A stretch of DNA of 31,026 nucleotides from an archaeon (GTDB lineage: Archaea > Asgardarchaeota > Hermodarchaeia > Hermodarchaeales > Hermodarchaeaceae): contig JABXGS010000129.1 of the NCBI GenBank assembly GCA_016550425.1, forward strand, positions 1-31,026, read 5' to 3'. The position numbers were made by a program, and so were the translations under genes. Below the pieces are notes generated by a model. It made no database searches and was not told the DNA's origin. It saw only the letters and a program-made list of their open reading frames with translations. Position 1 is the first letter of the stretch. Each line of letters begins with the position of its first letter. Shown here in pieces: positions 17,186-24,347 of this stretch.

Positions 17186-17776
17186 TTATGGTAATACGGG
17201 AGAAGGATCTGTGTTTAGTCGTTGGAGAGCTTTAAACCCACTCCAGATTAGGATGAACCCGATTACTAAACCAAAAACGAGGACAAACGGTGAGAGGAAT
17301 ATTCTCAAACAATCAACAGGAGGAATAACATGATAAAAAGCGAAACCAAGTGTGAAAACTACATCGTCTGTGTCACGAATTATACTTAGAGTTACATTTT
17401 CTGGATAGTCCGTTGTGAACACAAACCCGTTGGATTCGAGGTTGACCTGAGTAGTGGATATGATTAAAAGAGTGGTATTAGTTGAATCTGAAAGGCGAAT
17501 GAAGACAATACTTTGGTTAGAGGTTGCTAGGTATGAAATGATTACCTCGTTAGCTTCACCTGTGGCGACATGATAAACGGGTACGGACTCGTTGACCGAT
17601 CCGTAAATCCAATCACCTGTAACAGGAATTCTCCTTTCTCCCGGGCAAGGAAATAAGGATTGTTCCACTACGACAAACATGACGCTTAGCCAAATGATTG
17701 TAACACCGATAGCGATCAAGATGCCTGAACGGGTGGCTTGGCTACTAGGATTTCTTTTAGCAAGCTTGTTTTTCAT
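17186..17776 (-). CDS. Small two-TM membrane protein with exposed middle domain
   Basis: 196 residues of unknown family. A basic N-terminus (MKNKLAKRN) is followed by a hydrophobic helix (about 17-37), an exposed beta-rich stretch (about 40-155) with several N-x-S/T sites (NES, NQS, NTT, NVT) and two cysteines near the membrane edges, then a second membrane helix (about 160-181) and a short polar tail. The exposed part looks like a ligand- or surface-binding domain, with C44 and C157 close to the helices (possible disulfide, inference). The ATG at 17776 is preferred: GTGAGG lies nine bases upstream, whereas the GTG at 17791 is part of that same stretch. Confidence 0.65.
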   Translation of the reverse strand: MKNKLAKRNPSSQATRSGILIAIGVTIIWLSVMFVVVEQSLFPCPGERRIPVTGDWIYGSVNESVPVYHVATGEANEVIISYLATSNQSIVFIRLSDSTNTTLLIISTTQVNLESNGFVFTTDYPENVTLSIIRDTDDVVFTLGFAFYHVIPPVDCLRIFLSPFVLVFGLVIGFILIWSGFKALQRLNTDPSPVLP

Positions 17777-17876
17777 ACCATTAACCCTCACAGATAAGAA
17801 TCACGATCTACTCTTTAATATTCTGAATATAACCCCACATTATGACACCACAAGTCTTGCATACTAACTTTCTTTT

Positions 17877-17978
17877 TCAAATGCGTAATTCATGCTCTTC
17901 TCCACATTGAGGACACTCACGAATGCCTTTCAGCCATTCATAGGAAGCTTCCTGCTGACCATTGTTTTCAGGATTCAT
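17877..17978 (-). CDS. 33-residue microprotein with a zinc-knuckle half-site
   Basis: Read by hand from the gap between the two-TM protein and the PH-like gene. The ATG at 17978 opens 33 codons to a TGA, encoding MNPENNGQQEASYEWLKGIR then ECPQCGEEHELRI. It has one C-x2-C-G pair, the shape of half a zinc ribbon. GAGGTG sits five bases before the ATG, a strong ribosome binding site, which is the main reason to think it is translated. A single CxxC needs a partner or a dimer to hold zinc; ligands might include H29. No homology is claimed. It could also be the remnant of a longer zinc-ribbon gene. Confidence 0.5.
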   Translation of the reverse strand: MNPENNGQQEASYEWLKGIRECPQCGEEHELRI

Positions 17979-17983
17979 GTGAA

Positions 17984-17989
17984 CACCTC
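17984..17989 (-). promoter_or_regulatory. Ribosome binding site of the microprotein
   Basis: GAGGTG on the minus strand, five bases before the ATG at 17978. This core of the archaeal Shine-Dalgarno sequence is the chief support for the tiny gene. Confidence 0.5.
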
Positions 17990-18076
17990 AGGATTGTTGC
18001 TTAACTCAGTCAATCTTAAATTTCTGTTTTCCCTTCGACTTTAAAGGAGAACAGTTGAATACGTATAGGTGATTGT

Positions 18077-18718
18077 ATGCCCATTGGAGATTGGTATATT
18101 CCGGAAGGAAAACTCGGGAAAGAAGTAAGTAAACTCATTCCTGGTGAAGATACGATACTTTATACTTCACAGATCTATGTGGAAACCGGAGACGATATAC
18201 GCGGTCATGTTCTCAAAGTTGGGCAAATTGCTGTGACCAACCGTGGAGTAGCATTTTATGCCAAGCGAAAAGGCCTGACAGGGGGACTAATTTCATTTCG
18301 AGGGGGGCCCATTGCAGAATACATTCGGTATGACCAGATCGCTCATATTGACAGCCAAAATGACCGAGTGATAATTCATGTAACTCCTGATATTGATGCA
18401 AAGAGTAAAGAGGAAAAATGGTTTGAACTGCTTGTCGTTCAATCCAAACCATATGAGACAAAAAAAGCTTTTGAGAAACGGAAGAAGCAGTTTAGCTCAG
18501 TACTAGAACATGCTATGTATCGGTACCGTACTGGGCAAGCTCGACCTGACTTACCAAAAAGTCGAAGACAAGCACAGCCAACTGCTACCCGAGTGCGTGC
18601 AACCCCCCAACGTGTCCGTCGTAGACGTGTGCAATATTGTCCGAAGTGTGGAGCCTTCTTAGAAGAGCCTGAAGCTTTTTGTGAGGTGTGTGGAACGCCT
18701 TTACATCCACCGGAGTAA
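18077..18718 (+). CDS. PH-like domain protein with C-terminal zinc ribbon
   Basis: 213 residues. Residues about 10-150 have the pattern of a PH/GRAM-like fold: L-I-P-G-E-D near 20, a run of strands with VGQIAVTNRGVAFYAKRKG, then IRYDQIAHID, and a closing amphipathic helix (AFEKRKKQFSSVLEHAM). A basic linker (about 155-184, many Arg and Lys) leads to a zinc ribbon with C188-x2-C191 and C202-x2-C205. There is no enzyme motif, signal or membrane helix. PH-like domains bind lipids or proteins; the basic linker may aid membrane contact (inference). GGTGAT lies five bases before the ATG. It converges on the Rab-like GTPase with a seven-base gap, an arrangement that hints at but does not prove a link. 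Confidence 0.72.
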   Translation: MPIGDWYIPEGKLGKEVSKLIPGEDTILYTSQIYVETGDDIRGHVLKVGQIAVTNRGVAFYAKRKGLTGGLISFRGGPIAEYIRYDQIAHIDSQNDRVIIHVTPDIDAKSKEEKWFELLVVQSKPYETKKAFEKRKKQFSSVLEHAMYRYRTGQARPDLPKSRRQAQPTATRVRATPQRVRRRRVQYCPKCGAFLEEPEAFCEVCGTPLHPPE

Positions 18719-18725
18719 AATAGGA

Positions 18726-19268
18726 TTAGACTATTCGCCCTCGAACTCGATCGATAGCATAAAGGGCGATTCGTTCGAAGATTGGTTCAATATTGACTCC
18801 ATCTTTAGCACTTGTCTCCATGAACTCAGCACCAAGTTGTCGGCCCATTCCGATGCCCTCTTGTTCGGAGACTACACGTTCTTTTTCAAGATCAATTTTG
18901 TTGCCAATTACGATTTTTAGAGCTTCACCAGCATGTCGATCAACTTGTCTTGACCAAGTAGGAAGATTATCGAAACTCTCACGGTTGGTCACATCATAGA
19001 CCATGAGAGCACCTATGGCGCCGACAAAATAGCGTTCCACTAGGTTTCGAAATCGTTCTTGTCCTGCGGTATCATAACAAAGCAAACCAATTCTTCGACC
19101 TTCAACAGTGACAATTTTCCGGAACACGTCTGTTCCGATAGTGGCTTTATACGAGGCTTCGAAGGCACCGGTCACATAACGGCCTACAATGCTGGTTTTG
19201 CCAACTGCAGCATCACCAACAGCGATGACCTTTAAGGAAACATCTGCATCGTCATTTATGCTACTCAT
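18726..19268 (-). CDS. Rab/Ras-like small GTPase, canonical
   Basis: 180 residues with all five GTPase motifs intact: G1 G18DAAVGKTS, switch I YKATIGTD (T43), G3 D66TAGQE with the catalytic glutamine Q70, G4 N123KID, and G5 ETSAK. Spacing and the strand pattern (IGLLCYDTAGQERFRNLVERYF) are those of Rab/Ras family proteins; Asgard archaea carry many such genes. It should hydrolyse GTP and act as a molecular switch. There is no C-terminal cysteine for prenylation, and the tail VRGRIV is short, so any membrane contact must come by another route. The start ATG at 19268 has GGGGAC upstream. A BRE/TATA promoter is seen at 19321-19339. Confidence 0.93.
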   Translation of the reverse strand: MSSINDDADVSLKVIAVGDAAVGKTSIVGRYVTGAFEASYKATIGTDVFRKIVTVEGRRIGLLCYDTAGQERFRNLVERYFVGAIGALMVYDVTNRESFDNLPTWSRQVDRHAGEALKIVIGNKIDLEKERVVSEQEGIGMGRQLGAEFMETSAKDGVNIEPIFERIALYAIDRVRGRIV

Positions 19269-19320
19269 GCTTCAGTCGTCCCCACAGGCAAAGGGTTTCA
19301 GTGTTGCCTATACATTTTTG

Positions 19321-19339
19321 CTATAAGAAGTTTTCACAC
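19321..19339 (-). promoter_or_regulatory. BRE/TATA promoter of the Rab-like GTPase
   Basis: On the minus strand GTGTGAAAACTTCTTATAG: an A-tract BRE-like block and a TTATA core. It is 16 of 19 bases identical, at the same spacing, to the element at 24329-24347 before the PRC-barrel gene. Transcription would begin near 19298, about 30 bases before the ATG. Confidence 0.5.
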
Positions 19340-19365
19340 ACTTCGAGAATTTGTAAGTCAATAAA

Positions 19366-19884
19366 TTAGAGGTCTAGACGATAGAGGTTCACTCCGTCTG
19401 CGCCATGAACGAAATTAAAATTCAATCTCTGAACAATTCGAAGCATTGGAGTGTTTGTTACATTAACCAGTGCAAAGAGTCGGTATAATCCCTCGCTACG
19501 TGCAATATCAACTAATTTTGTCATTAGTTTGGTTCCAAGGGTCTTATTTTGAAAATCATCTCGGACCAGTATTGAGACCTCAGCAGTTCCTGAATTCTTA
19601 TCAATGAAATACCAGCAGTCACCAATGATTTCTGGCTTCCCAGTATTATTCGTATATTCGCCCACAAGACAGAGATTGCCAGTATCAATGCAGCCTTTTA
19701 TCGACCGGAGCCATTCACGGGCATCCGTCCAACCAAAGCGTTTGCGTAAGGATTCAACTGAGGAATTTTGATACAAGTGGTCGAGTCGGTCATATTCATC
19801 GAAGTTGAGTGGGCGGATTAGGATACAGCACCCATCACTAAGTTCAGCTTGACATTCAAACTCAGGAGGGTAAAGTCCACCCAT
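19366..19884 (-). CDS. GNAT family N-acetyltransferase
   Basis: 172 residues. The acetyl-CoA binding loop is QNKTLGTKLMTKLVDIA (motif A, R/Q-x-x-G-x-G/A; the last Gly is Thr), preceded by the strand TAEVSILVRDDF and followed by the beta-5/alpha-4 segment LFALVNVTNTPMLRIVQRLNF. The N-terminal part has the usual IRPLNFDEYDRL helix. It transfers an acetyl group from acetyl-CoA to an amine; the acceptor is unknown. The start ATG has GAGGT six bases upstream, and a TATA-like CAATATAC about 28 bases upstream would put the transcript start almost at the ATG. No operon partner: the neighbouring GTPase starts 97 bases downstream. Confidence 0.85.
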   Translation of the reverse strand: MGGLYPPEFECQAELSDGCCILIRPLNFDEYDRLDHLYQNSSVESLRKRFGWTDAREWLRSIKGCIDTGNLCLVGEYTNNTGKPEIIGDCWYFIDKNSGTAEVSILVRDDFQNKTLGTKLMTKLVDIARSEGLYRLFALVNVTNTPMLRIVQRLNFNFVHGADGVNLYRLDL

Positions 19885-20049
19885 GAGATAACCTCGGAAG
19901 GTAACCAGTGTATATTGGAAACTAGGTCATTTAAACCATAATGTTTGGACATTGTACAGTGATTTGTAGTGAAAATCTAGTGTATTTATTTTCTATGAAA
20001 TCCGAAATGTTCTTTTTTGGCATGTAACCCTTTTCTCACGGTGAGTCTT

Positions 20050-20595
20050 TTGGAAGTAAAGGAGGCTATTGAAACTCGACGTGCCTATCGCGCCCTTGAG
20101 GCCACTAATATCTCGGATGAATTGATCGAAGACCTTGCATCCAGTGCGCAACTTGCTCCATCATGTTTCAACAATCAGCCCTGGAGGTATGTCTTTGTTC
20201 GAGACCCGAAGATGTTGACGAAAATCTTTGAGTCTATGTCTAAGAACAATGAGTGGACTCAGGCGGCTTCCATGATTATCGCCGTCTACTCAGAAAAGAG
20301 CTTAGATTGCACAATACCCGGGCGCGACTATTTCCTATTTGATACCGGAATGGCAACGGCCTTCATCATCCTTCGCGCGACTGAAATGGGATTTGTTGCA
20401 CATCCAATTGCTGGATATAATCAAGAAGAAATCAAAGAGCTTCTCAGTATCTCCAAAGGCATGACCCTGATTACTTTAGTTATTGTCGGAAAACATTCAG
20501 CAACTGCTACTAGGCTTATGACCGAAAAACAGGTTCAGGTTGAGAAAGAACGACCTGTCCGAAAGGATCTAGCTGAGTTCATAAAGGTCATCTAA
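20050..20595 (+). CDS. Nitroreductase family protein
   Basis: 181 residues of the FMN-dependent nitroreductase fold: MEVKEAIETRRAYRAL near the start (FMN phosphate-binding RR), APSCFNNQPWRYVFV (flavin and dimer contacts), DTGMATAFIILRATEMGF and the closing VIVGKHS. It would reduce quinones, nitro groups or similar acceptors using NAD(P)H. The start is TTG at 20050, with GGTGAG four to five bases upstream and the family's usual beginning (cf. MEVxEAIxxRRS). The frame extends to a TTG at 20017, also passing a GTG at 20041. It converges on the AlaX gene with a 19-base gap. A second, broken nitroreductase of the SagB type lies at 29069. Confidence 0.88.
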   Translation: MEVKEAIETRRAYRALEATNISDELIEDLASSAQLAPSCFNNQPWRYVFVRDPKMLTKIFESMSKNNEWTQAASMIIAVYSEKSLDCTIPGRDYFLFDTGMATAFIILRATEMGFVAHPIAGYNQEEIKELLSISKGMTLITLVIVGKHSATATRLMTEKQVQVEKERPVRKDLAEFIKVI

Positions 20596-20614
20596 GGAGA
20601 ACGTCTTAGGAGAA

Positions 20615-21337
20615 TTAGATGAGTTCATAGGTAATTCGAATTGTGCCTTTTCCTTTGGCTTTCCGTTTCGTGATATGGAGCCCTTTGAGTTCACCAGTTC
20701 GTTTAACATGAGTACCCGCACAGGGATAAGCATCATAGCCTTCCACACTTACAAGGCGAACTTGTTTCACTGATATCGGAAGTTTGGTTAAATCAGAACG
20801 ATCAGGACCCATGCGGTTAGCAAGTTCATTCCTCGAAATGGTCTCAATAATTACAGGGATATCCTGTTGAATAATGTCATTTGCTGCTGTTTCAATTCCC
20901 GAGAGATCTGAAGACTGAAAGGTAGCGGGGTGAAAGTCAATATGAGAATAGGTATCTCGAATCTGGTTTCCCGCCGTTTGGGCATGAAATTTGTCGTAGA
21001 CGACTCTACTGACGATATGCTGCGCGGTGTGCATGCGCATGAAGGCATACCGTCGATCCCAATCAAGGCGAAGAAACACTTCATCTTGAAGCTCAGGAAT
21101 AGGACCCTCCAGATGATGAAGTATTCGGTTTCCTTGTTTCTCAACGAAAGTGACTGTCGCTGTGCCTTTTGGAGAATCAAGGGTTCCTGTATCAGATGGT
21201 TGCCCACCACCTTCAGGATAAAAAATCGTTTCCGCTAAAACGACTTTGCCGTCAATTACTTCGAGCACTTTTGTAGCAGTTTCTCGAAGATAGCTATCCT
21301 CCATATAAAGCAATACAGTTTTTACCAAAATTTTCAT
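20615..21337 (-). CDS. alaX: Alanyl-tRNA editing protein AlaX
   Basis: 240 residues, matching the free-standing AlaX-M trans-editing proteins that hydrolyse mischarged Ser- or Gly-tRNA-Ala. All zinc ligands are present: H103-x3-H107 in RMHTAQH and C206-x3-H210 in PCAGTH. The glycine motif FYPEGGGQPSDTG (39-51) and the AHIDF-like YSHIDFH strand are also typical. The length of about 240 suits AlaX-M (with part of the glycine motif) rather than the shorter AlaX-S. It is cytoplasmic. The start ATG at 21337 lies 11 bases after the PNPOx-like gene ends, so the two are likely co-transcribed; a more usual family start would be near residue 12 (MEDSYLRE), making the true start uncertain. Confidence 0.93.
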   Translation of the reverse strand: MKILVKTVLLYMEDSYLRETATKVLEVIDGKVVLAETIFYPEGGGQPSDTGTLDSPKGTATVTFVEKQGNRILHHLEGPIPELQDEVFLRLDWDRRYAFMRMHTAQHIVSRVVYDKFHAQTAGNQIRDTYSHIDFHPATFQSSDLSGIETAANDIIQQDIPVIIETISRNELANRMGPDRSDLTKLPISVKQVRLVSVEGYDAYPCAGTHVKRTGELKGLHITKRKAKGKGTIRITYELI

Positions 21338-21348
21338 CTCGATTTTTA

Positions 21349-21810
21349 TTAAATAGAACGCATGAACTTTTTTCCTGAAATTTCATCGGGGGTAATTAAA
21401 ATTATGCGTACTGACTTCAGCTCCTCGTCACGATTTCTACCGGGTTTATTCATGTAGCTTTCAAATCCCTCAGGAACGCGATATTTGCTGATATACAATT
21501 GTAAGTATGGTATCATTTCTCGTTCCTTTACAAGGATCTCGCTGGTCCCTTGGATGATGACGCTCTTATACATGGATGCATCGGATAGAGTTTCATCAAC
21601 TTCGAAGCAGACACGTGGATTTACTGCTAAAGCGGCCATCTTTTTGCCTTCTGTGCAAGAATGGATGGCGATTTTTCCCTTGTGATAAACATAACCAACA
21701 GGTATAACGTAAGGTTCATTTTTAATAGCAATTCCAAGGCGACCAGTACGTGCACAGGTCAGGAACTGGTCGATTTCAGCTTGGGTCATTACTTCTTTGT
21801 TTTTAGACAT
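21349..21810 (-). CDS. Pyridoxamine 5'-phosphate oxidase-like FMN-binding protein
   Basis: 153 residues with a split-barrel flavin-binding pattern: LTCARTGRLGIAIKNEPYVIPVGYVYHKGKIAIHSCTEGKKMAAL is the usual opening strand-turn-strand. The GRLG and P-[YL]-x-x-P segments and the final VRIILITPDEISGKKF agree with the PNPOx-like family, in the nitroimidazole-resistance/NimA-like branch rather than the PdxH enzyme. It probably binds FMN, F420 or heme; the substrate is unknown. The ATG has GGAGGT about eleven bases upstream. First gene of a two-gene unit with AlaX, divergent from the Lrp-type regulator across 119 bases, so that regulator might control it (inference). Confidence 0.83.
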   Translation of the reverse strand: MSKNKEVMTQAEIDQFLTCARTGRLGIAIKNEPYVIPVGYVYHKGKIAIHSCTEGKKMAALAVNPRVCFEVDETLSDASMYKSVIIQGTSEILVKEREMIPYLQLYISKYRVPEGFESYMNKPGRNRDEELKSVRIILITPDEISGKKFMRSI

Positions 21811-21929
21811 AAATATTTGAAACCTCCAGGCAGATATCGGAATCGATTTGGTTCGTTTAGCTTGATATCAATCATCTAGCATTTAAGTAAGAAGCAACTT
21901 CAATATGCTCTCAATTTAGGGTGTACAGA

Positions 21930-22889
21930 ATGGATCCGATGGATAAGAAAATACTCTGGGAGCTGCATGAGAACTGTCGTGTCTCCTATCAGAATCTTTC
22001 TCAAATACTTGGGATATCTGCTAATGCCGTAAAGAAGCGCGTGGCCAAACTCATCGAAACGGGAGTGATCTATAAATTCTCAGTTATGCTTTCGCTGGAG
22101 TACTTGCAATCTGAGGTATTGTATGGTCTAGTGTATACTGATGGATATGAAAACGCTGATGAGTTCATACAAAATCTAGGAAATACTCCAATGGTTCATG
22201 TAGTTGGTTCCATCGCGAGTGGTGGGGGAGGCGCATACAATTTCTTTGCGCAGTATATTGGTTCTCAGGGTCTTGCTGAGTTAGGCAGATTTGTCCGAAC
22301 GCTAGATCATGTAACACGAACGGAATTGTTTCCATTGTTGATTCCGAAAGACCATAGCGGGGTCCAAGCGTTCCCCATTCGTGGAAAAGAGTTAGGAGGT
22401 TCGTTTTCAAAAACAGAACTTAAGGTTCTTCGTAGTTTAATCGAAGACCCGCGGATGTCAATTAGTGACATCGCGAGTCAGACAAGCTTAACTGCACGTC
22501 GGGTTGGGCGTACAATTCAGCAACTCATGGATAAAGGAATCATGTTTTCAGTTCGCTGGAATCTTAGTGCTGGAGGATATGATCAGGTCATGATTCGCAC
22601 ACTCATTGATGAAAAGAAAAAGGCAGTAACTGAAGTCGCTGAATGGGTTCGGGAAAAGTTTCCCATTCAATTTTGGTTGCCTTATGTTTGTGCAGATGAA
22701 CCAATTGTGTTTTTGAGTTTTGTAGTTCAAAATATGCAGGAAGCCAACCACATCGCACAAACCCTTAAACAAGCCGATTTTGTGAAATCAACAGTGGTTT
22801 CGGTGCGATTTCAGGAATCGAAGTTTCCATGGATGGGTTACACCATGATTAAAGACATGGTTCGCGACGCTGGGTTATATGATGATTGA
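21930..22889 (+). CDS. Lrp/AsnC-like regulator with two HTH domains
   Basis: 319 residues from ATG 21930 (the frame continues to GTG 21921). It has an N-terminal AsnC-type winged helix (MDKKILWELHENCRVSYQNL ... ANAVKKRVAKLIETG), a ligand-sensing part, and a second winged helix (FSKTELKVLRSLIEDPRMSI ... TARRVGRTIQQLMDKG) followed by another ACT-like region. The duplicate arrangement is known in archaeal Lrp-like regulators that look like tandem fusions. It binds DNA in the cytoplasm. GGGTG lies before the ATG. The methyltransferase gene starts 14 bases downstream, so they form an operon. Divergent from the PNPOx/AlaX unit, a candidate target. Confidence 0.85.
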   Translation: MDPMDKKILWELHENCRVSYQNLSQILGISANAVKKRVAKLIETGVIYKFSVMLSLEYLQSEVLYGLVYTDGYENADEFIQNLGNTPMVHVVGSIASGGGGAYNFFAQYIGSQGLAELGRFVRTLDHVTRTELFPLLIPKDHSGVQAFPIRGKELGGSFSKTELKVLRSLIEDPRMSISDIASQTSLTARRVGRTIQQLMDKGIMFSVRWNLSAGGYDQVMIRTLIDEKKKAVTEVAEWVREKFPIQFWLPYVCADEPIVFLSFVVQNMQEANHIAQTLKQADFVKSTVVSVRFQESKFPWMGYTMIKDMVRDAGLYDD

Positions 22890-22903
22890 AGGAGTAAAAT
22901 AGA

Positions 22904-23548
22904 GTGCAGTGGCTAATCTTCATGCAGTGGCTGATGATTGGCTTTCTGCTCATTATCTTCTTTGCGTGTTTGCTTATTCGAGTGGTCCGCCGGTATCGGA
23001 AATTTCCAATCCCGGCGTATTTTACACGATTTATTGACAACCCATGGCGTCGACGGTTCGTTCAAAAACCAAGTACCGTAGCAGACCAACTCTATCTTAG
23101 ACCAGGAATGGCCGTGGTTGAGATTGGTCCTGGAAAGGGAAGCTATACCATTGAATTTGCTAAACGAGTGTTGCCGGATGGCGTGGTGTATGCTGTTGAC
23201 ATTTCTGAAGCGGTTATCGCTGGCTTAAAACAACGCATCGCTCAAGAGGGCATTTTAAACATCTTTCCTCAGATTGATAATGCCCATGCCTTCTCATTCA
23301 AGAATGAAAGCATCGATCGCGTCATTGCCATTGCTTGTCTACCAGAAATCCCTCAGCCTGTAAAAGTACTTAGAGAAATTCATCGAATACTGAAACCAGA
23401 TGGTCTTCTCTCTTTAAGCGAGTTAGCCCCAGATCCTGACTATCCAAGGAGAAAAACTGTAAAGCAATGGGCCGATGAAGCTGGATTCAGTCTTCATTCT
23501 GAGTTTGGGAATTGGTTTGTTTATCAACTGAATTTCAAGAAAGTATGA
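22904..23548 (+). CDS. Membrane-anchored SAM-dependent methyltransferase
   Basis: 214 residues. A hydrophobic N-terminal helix (about 8-26) followed by Arg-rich VVRRYRKF anchors the protein, with the enzyme on the cytoplasmic side. A class I methyltransferase domain follows: motif I VVEIGPGKGSYTIEFA, an acidic end of strand 2 VYAVDISEAVI, motif II-like FSFKNESIDRVIAIACLPEI and motif III LREIHRILKPDGLLSLSE. The substrate is unknown; the anchor suggests lipid, quinone or another membrane molecule (inference). The start is GTG at 22904 with GGAG nine bases upstream, co-transcribed with the regulator. It converges on the PRC-barrel gene, with an inverted repeat between. Confidence 0.87.
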   Translation: MQWLIFMQWLMIGFLLIIFFACLLIRVVRRYRKFPIPAYFTRFIDNPWRRRFVQKPSTVADQLYLRPGMAVVEIGPGKGSYTIEFAKRVLPDGVVYAVDISEAVIAGLKQRIAQEGILNIFPQIDNAHAFSFKNESIDRVIAIACLPEIPQPVKVLREIHRILKPDGLLSLSELAPDPDYPRRKTVKQWADEAGFSLHSEFGNWFVYQLNFKKV

Positions 23549-23563
23549 ATTAGCTCTATAGTA

Positions 23564-23595
23564 CATTACAATGCTTTGAGTTATAGGTTGTAATG
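23564..23595. terminator. Inverted repeat between convergent genes, possible terminator
   Basis: CATTACAA (23564-23571) and TTGTAATG (23588-23595) are exact complements around a 16-base loop. It sits in the 56-base gap between the ends of the methyltransferase and PRC-barrel genes, where a two-way terminator would be expected. There is no long T tract next to it, so the assignment is weak. Confidence 0.3.
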
Positions 23596-23604
23596 AACTA
23601 GTTA

Positions 23605-24267
23605 TTATCGGACTGTAGTTTGCGGTTGAAGCCAGAGAAATTTTTGATGAAAGGTTGTAGGTTGCCCTTCAAGGGTGAGTTGGCGTTTGTGTTCTTGCCA
23701 TTCTCGTTCTGCCGTAGTTACTAAGGTCATTTTGGTATGTTTGAGAATGATTTTCTTGTCGGTTATTTTGTCAATGAATTCTGGGGGAACTAGTGGATCG
23801 ATATCAGCCCGGATACCTAACTTTTCAAAGTTTTCTTCGAAGAAACCCCCTTCTACGACAAACCAGGGTCGTGCCTTCTCGTCGAAGATGACATCACGGA
23901 ATTTCCCTAGGGTGTTTCCGTCACAATCAACTACAGAGTACTTTCCTAACTGTGACAGTAGTTTCTCATTCTGACCGATTTTCACGGGTTCACTGAGTTT
24001 CTCGTAGGGTATCTTCAGGTGAAGTTTCCCGGGTTCGTAGCGATCAACCACTTCAAGAGGGAAGAATGGATCGATGTTTGCTTTTGCACCGATTCGTTCG
24101 AGGAATTCTTCGATGCGACTGCCACCCATTACGATACTTTTGAAGATGACTTTGCCATCTTTGAGTTCAAAGTGGAAGTCGATTACGCGTCCAATAGTCT
24201 CACCATTGCTGTCAACAATATCTTTATTCTTCATATCGGAGAATCGAACTAATGTAACATTAAACAT
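23605..24267 (-). CDS. Tandem PRC-barrel domain protein
   Basis: 220 residues with two PRC-barrel domains. The first (about 12-95) reads MKNKDIVDSNGETIGRVIDF, then the second (about 104-175) GKYSVVDCDGNTLGKFRDVIF. Both end with IDP-[FL]-[FV]-P-x-E-[VF]-[VI]-D. A hydrophilic C-terminal tail (about 180-220) follows. PRC-barrels occur in ribosome maturation factors, photosynthetic reaction centres and archaeal cell division proteins of the CdpB kind; which role applies here is unknown. There is no membrane helix. The start ATG has GAGGG about nine bases upstream. A TATA box matching another in this window lies at 24329-24347. Confidence 0.85.
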   Translation of the reverse strand: MFNVTLVRFSDMKNKDIVDSNGETIGRVIDFHFELKDGKVIFKSIVMGGSRIEEFLERIGAKANIDPFFPLEVVDRYEPGKLHLKIPYEKLSEPVKIGQNEKLLSQLGKYSVVDCDGNTLGKFRDVIFDEKARPWFVVEGGFFEENFEKLGIRADIDPLVPPEFIDKITDKKIILKHTKMTLVTTAEREWQEHKRQLTLEGQPTTFHQKFLWLQPQTTVR

Positions 24268-24328
24268 GCCAAATCCCTCGCCCTTATGCAGTGTTGGTTC
24301 CTAAAAATCTAGTGTGGCAGGTTTTTCT

Positions 24329-24347
24329 TTATAAGTAATTTTCACAC
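24329..24347 (-). promoter_or_regulatory. BRE/TATA promoter of the PRC-barrel gene
   Basis: On the minus strand GTGTGAAAATTACTTATAA, with the same spacing as the element at 19321-19339 (16 of 19 bases identical). Transcription would begin near 24302, some 35 bases before the ATG. The upstream edge overlaps the stop codon of the PLP enzyme gene. Confidence 0.5.
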
